NCBI GenBank assembly: GCA_015680685.1
Contig: MNCI01001324.1
Coordinates: forward strand, 274,513 to 295,639
From: Gnetum montanum
Lineage: Eukaryota > Streptophyta > Gnetopsida > Gnetales > Gnetaceae
DNA: 21,127 nt
Direction of reading: 5' to 3'
Positions 17,689-21,127 of the stretch are shown piece after piece; position 1 is the stretch's first letter, and every line of letters begins with the position of its first letter. Below the pieces are notes generated by a model. That model did not search any database. It was not told the origin of the DNA and saw only the letters and a program-made list of their open reading frames with translations. The position numbers and the translations under genes were made by a program.

Positions 17689-18510
17689 TGATGGATCATG
17701 AGATGGTTGCGTCAACGCATCCTCGTTGATGCATGCATTGATGTAGCATCTTTCTTCACCTATAAATATGTGAGCACCTGTTGCATATGAGGCACCTTTT
17801 GGTCATTTTGTAGCTAGACTCTTGCAATTTCATTTTGTGATTTTAGGAAACAATCAGTGAGTGCCCGCAGTGTGAATTTGAGTCAGTTGTACAATGTCTT
17901 ATTCGAGTGGCATTGTACCTGGACCCATTCCATGAACGACAATATGATCGAGATTGATTCATATTCATTGCAGCACTTTGACTTAGAATAGATTTACTTT
18001 TAATGCAATTTACTTTTCCTGTACTTGGTTAATCTTTACATTTCCATGCATGTTAATCAATTGGCGGAATAAGCATGACTAGTTTTAAGCATAAATGTGT
18101 ATTCGCTTGGTAATCCCAGTAGCGTTACTACTTGGATCACCCAATAACATAATGCTTGGTAACCCTAGAAGTGGGTACATGGGTTCAAGACGTGTAGCAA
18201 GTTGGGAACGGACACTCATCACCCTTAGGCTAGTTTAGACATTATCTTCTTGTCGATAATTAGATTAAATAATTAATTTCTCTATCATTGTTAAGATTAG
18301 TTTAAGGCTGCAACAACATCAACTAGCCTCACTTTGGACCAAACCCTACGTGACAAAGCTACCACTAGTCCAAGTGGGAAGACAACGTCATGCGATCAAT
18401 GCTTAACAATCTAGATGCCACAACTAGTCCCATCCATGGAATTCGACCAGATCGTGTGTGAATGCTTGTGATTCGTATGGTTGGACATAGGTGGTACTTG
18501 TCGCTCATCG
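17689..18510 (+). repeat. 5' LTR of the right element (about 822 bp)
   Basis: It begins TGATGGATCATG and has TATAAATAT at 17761-17769, GTGCCCGCAGTG at about 17861-17872, TTGGTAATCCCAGTAGCGTT at 18107-18126 and TTCGACCAGATCG at 18442-18454. It ends near CTCATCG (18504-18510), two bases before the primer site. The terminal CA appears mutated to CG. The length agrees with the left LTR (805 bp). Confidence 0.8.
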
Positions 18511-18511
18511 T

Positions 18512-18529
18512 TGGTGCTATTGCTTAGGA
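18512..18529 (+). other. Decayed primer-binding site, tRNA-Asp type
   Basis: TGGTGCTATTGCTTAGGA matches 12 of 18 bases of the TGGCGCCGTTGCCGGGGA primer site known from Athila/Tat-type plant gypsy elements, and five of the six mismatches are transitions. Its position directly after the LTR end supports the call. Confidence 0.55.
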
Positions 18530-18641
18530 TTGTGCTAGTTATCTAGATTAGTTATATTTTACATGATCACTGTAAAGGTATTAACGATTTATCTTTTAGA
18601 AAATATTAATATTTTTAGTCACACATGTATCAAATAAAACA

Positions 18642-20158
18642 ATGTCTTCTTCACATAAGACCAATAATGCATTGTATGATGAGAACACTCGTAGGAGAAA
18701 TGATAGGATCTATATTGAAGAGAAATGGAGTGAACAACCTCAAGCAGGGATTTCATATGCTCATTTAGACCCTCACTACACTCAAAGACTACATTCAACT
18801 AATGTAGATAATCCTAAAGGAGAGGAAGTAAGTCCTAGAACAAGGAGGGCCTTAAGGCCTAGGGCCTCCTCCAAACCTAGAAGAGATAAATCAAGGGACC
18901 ATGGGGGAAGATATAGGAGCCATGGCGATTCTTTGAGTTCTCCATCTTCCTCTTCTTCCTCAACATCTAGTGTTAATGAAGATGAATGTAGGTATAGAGA
19001 TAGAGCTCCACTCAAGGGTCAAGAGGAAGATAGAAATAGAATGCAAGAACAAGATGAAGGACATTAAAACAAGCATAGACAAGATCATCACAATCAGATA
19101 AATAGAAATAGAGATTATCACCATGACATGTATGGTGTAGATGAATCCTTATTGGCTACAAGGGGCATGACATAGGTTAATTCTGATTGACAACATCACT
19201 TACAAGCCTTCCATGATGCTGCGCCTTGCAAAATATTGAAAGTAAGTGGCAAAAGCTTAAGCTCTTTCCTAGGACACTAAGAGACGAAGCTGAAAGTTGG
19301 TATAGATCGTTGGAACCAAATTCAATCCATCGGTGGTTCACAATGCTGGAGCATTTCAATGAAACATGCAAAACCTATGTGAGAGTGTCTAACCTAAGAA
19401 AATAAATCCAAGGATGGAAGCAAGAAAAACATGAATCCTTGGATATGGCCTTGGATAGGTATTATTCTCTACTACCTAGATGTCTAGGCCATGGCTTTTC
19501 TCAAAAAGAGCAGCTTCTCCACATCATAGATAGGCTTCATAACAAAATGAGGGAGACCCTTGGGACTTATGCCCAAGGACAATTATCAAAATTAAAAGCC
19601 CATCAGATACAAAGGCTAGTTGAGCAGGTGGCAATAAAAGAAGGAGAGCAATGTAAATGAGAAAATGTAGAGGAATATAACTAGGACCCAACTCTTTAAA
19701 AAAAGTGGATCCATATCTATAATAAGGAAAAAGAGGCAACTCTTGATGAGGTGATTTCACAACAAGCCTTGACAATACAAAAGTCTATCGTTGAGCTGGA
19801 AGCAAGGATAGATAAGATATGAGAATTGATAAATGAAAAAGTTACAACTTACTTGAAAACCATAGAGGGGAAAGTAGTGCAAAAAGGATAAAGTGATCAA
19901 AACAAGAAGAGGAAAAAGAACAAAGAAACAGATATGAACACTCATCAACAAAAAAGGAAAATAGTTGTAGGAGAAGAGGCTATAGACTTAACCACAAAAG
20001 AGGATGATGGATGTGACATCTACCAATATGATCATCTGAAGGGCTATTGCCCAGTAATGTTACATCTACAAGAGTTTGGGGCTTTTACTTTGAATCCCAA
20101 GTTTGTGCAAAAGCAAATGCAGAGGAAATTACCTTACTTGCAAGGTAATTATAGATAG
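18642..20158 (+). pseudogene. Gag pseudogene of the right element
   Basis: The ATG at 18642 opens a 141-codon stretch: a basic, Arg/Ser-rich region (RPRASSKPRRDKSR, then a Ser run) and a Glu/Arg-rich end, with stop TAA at 19065. After a frame change before about 19250, the retrotransposon gag domain follows: LFPRTLRDEAESWYRSLEPN (about 19262-19321), a WF..L..HF block, a TAA at about 19403, and then a DMALDRYYSLLPRCLGHGF block (19442-19498). The zinc knuckle region, CDIYQYDHLKGYC (about 20010-20048), has Tyr for its second Cys. At least three stops and one frameshift break it. The W-Y / L.p.SI..W pattern is characteristic of plant Ty3/gypsy gag. Confidence 0.75.
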
Positions 20159-21127
20159 TCTTACAACCAACCGTGCTATTCTAGTGGGACTTCTTATTAG
20201 CCTCAACACTACTATTAATTGCAGTGGCAAAACCCAGAGTTGTGGGGGAGGCCATCATGAAACTGACAATACCCTTATTGTCAATTGGACCCGTGTGAAT
20301 GCTATGTTCAACAACTTGTTTCTCCAAATGGTTTTACTTCATCTACTGCAAATCACTACTATTACTCTCTTGAATATCATCCACCTACAACATCTCCTAT
20401 GGGATCACCATCTTGAACCTCTTATCATCCATCACATCCTCAATATTCCCATACTTCCATCCAACACATGACACCACACGAAGGATTGATACCACAAACT
20501 CAATAGAAGAATGCCACTTATGCTGTGAACATACAAGTAAATGATAATGTTAGAAGATCTCAACAAAAGAATAAAAAATATCCTTTCTTTAGGATAGTTT
20601 CCTCACATGGGCACAAAACTTGTAGACCTACTAACTCATCAAAACTAGCACAAACCTAATATGGTGCAACACCATTCCTCACAAAAACGATGTCTTCTAA
20701 TCATACACAAAAGCCAACAACCATCACTACTCCAACATAAGATGTAAAAATGAACCTATCATTGTGGAGAGACAGGAAATTCCATGCATTACTAATAATG
20801 ATAAAGGGTGCAATTGTGGGTTGGTAGTTTAAAGTGTTAATACGATCCTTATACCAACCCACAACAAAGTTAAGAAACAAGTGTGTGAGCTTAATCAAGT
20901 CTACATAGTAGTCACTAAACCAAAAGATACCTAGTGGCTTGAAAATGTAAATACAAAACTATTTCAAAAATGCATGGAAACATTCAACCCAGTTATTAGC
21001 TCTTATCCCACCTATAAGCTTAGTCGTGGGGGAGATGCCCCTTCTTGAATCAAGAACTAATAAGTGTTTTTCACTTTTTTGTTTTACAATTTTTTATCAT
21101 TTTCCTATTTCTTTCAACATTTTCCAA
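20159..21127 (+). pseudogene. Gag tail and linker of the right element, retropepsin core deleted
   Basis: The frame continues with an ELWGRPS block and CECYVQQLVSPN, matching QLWGMPP and GYYVQQLVSPS of the left copy. The match resumes at about 20768-20812 (GAAATTCCATGCATTAC) with left-copy 1206-1249, and ends with SRGGDAP next to the purine tract at 21024. The DSS/DTG and MGRAWL blocks of the left copy have no counterpart between them, and the distance is about 380 bp shorter. Many stops. The last 100 bases are the T-rich start of the spacer. Confidence 0.65.

Larger units (their letters stand above)
17689..21127 (+). mobile_element. Right copy of the non-autonomous gypsy-type LTR retrotransposon (3' end outside the window)
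   Basis: The order is 5' LTR (17689-18510), decayed tRNA-Asp-type primer site (18512-18529), leader, gag from 18642, zinc knuckle region (19990-20060), Pro/Gln/Tyr-rich part, linker, the purine tract TTAGTCGTGGGGGAG (21020-21034) and the start of the T-rich spacer. It is on the same strand as the left copy and about 13.4 kb from it. The retropepsin core is missing. It could be as degraded as the left copy, because the 3' LTR is not visible. Confidence 0.8.

Noticed and set aside
18782-19015. Minus-strand 77-codon frame opposite gag
   Set aside because: It is a shadow of the Ser/Arg-rich gag coding sequence on the + strand.
20103-20471. 122-codon frame overlapping the gag tail
   Set aside because: The homologous frame to the left copy (YVQQLVSP) is a different one; this is an out-of-frame reading.
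1-21127. CRISPR array, bacterial operon or phage content
   Set aside because: The content is entirely eukaryotic: spliced gene, retroelements and A/T-rich non-coding DNA; there are no regular repeat-spacer arrays.

Overview
This is a repeat-rich nuclear window from a seed plant. GT-AG introns, a plant-type ribosomal protein gene, Ty3/gypsy retroelements with a tRNA-Asp-like primer site, DUF4283-type LINE proteins and tRNA-derived SINEs all point that way. The A/T richness, old degraded repeats, and a 3.5-kb leader intron would suit a large, repeat-laden genome such as a gymnosperm, but the sequence alone does not settle the species.

The only gene I consider functional is a + strand RPL7 (ribosomal protein uL30). 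It has a leader exon near 10.4-10.55 kb, a 3.48-kb leader intron, and six coding exons between 14037 and 15479 that encode 246 residues. Its promoter/leader is the only CpG-bearing, non-repetitive island in the window.

Two same-strand copies of one LTR retrotransposon family flank it. The left copy (1-4244) has the end of gag, a decayed retropepsin, about 1.8 kb of non-coding spacer and a 3' LTR. The right copy (17689-21127, running off the window) has a 5' LTR, a decayed tRNA-Asp primer site and gag, but has lost the retropepsin core. Neither shows reverse transcriptase, RNase H or integrase where expected, so the family looks non-autonomous. A third LTR of the family (6054-7000) sits inside another repeat.

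Between 4.7 and 9.9 kb lies a nest of short elements. There are two opposed copies, plus a 3'-only third copy, of a DUF4283/zinc-knuckle retrogene without RT, and about seven fragments of one tRNA-derived SINE-like family. Single n bases at 6422 and 7001 bracket a segment that appears to be placed backwards. Flipping it restores both the LTR and the DUF4283 reading order, and exposes an exact 75-base overlap with the next contig.

Downstream of RPL7 are a 72-bp tandem duplication and a minus-strand LINE zf-RVT remnant lying between about 50-bp direct repeats. The most notable system-level observation is that the two best-represented retroelement families here appear to carry structural (gag/ORF1) proteins without their own polymerase.
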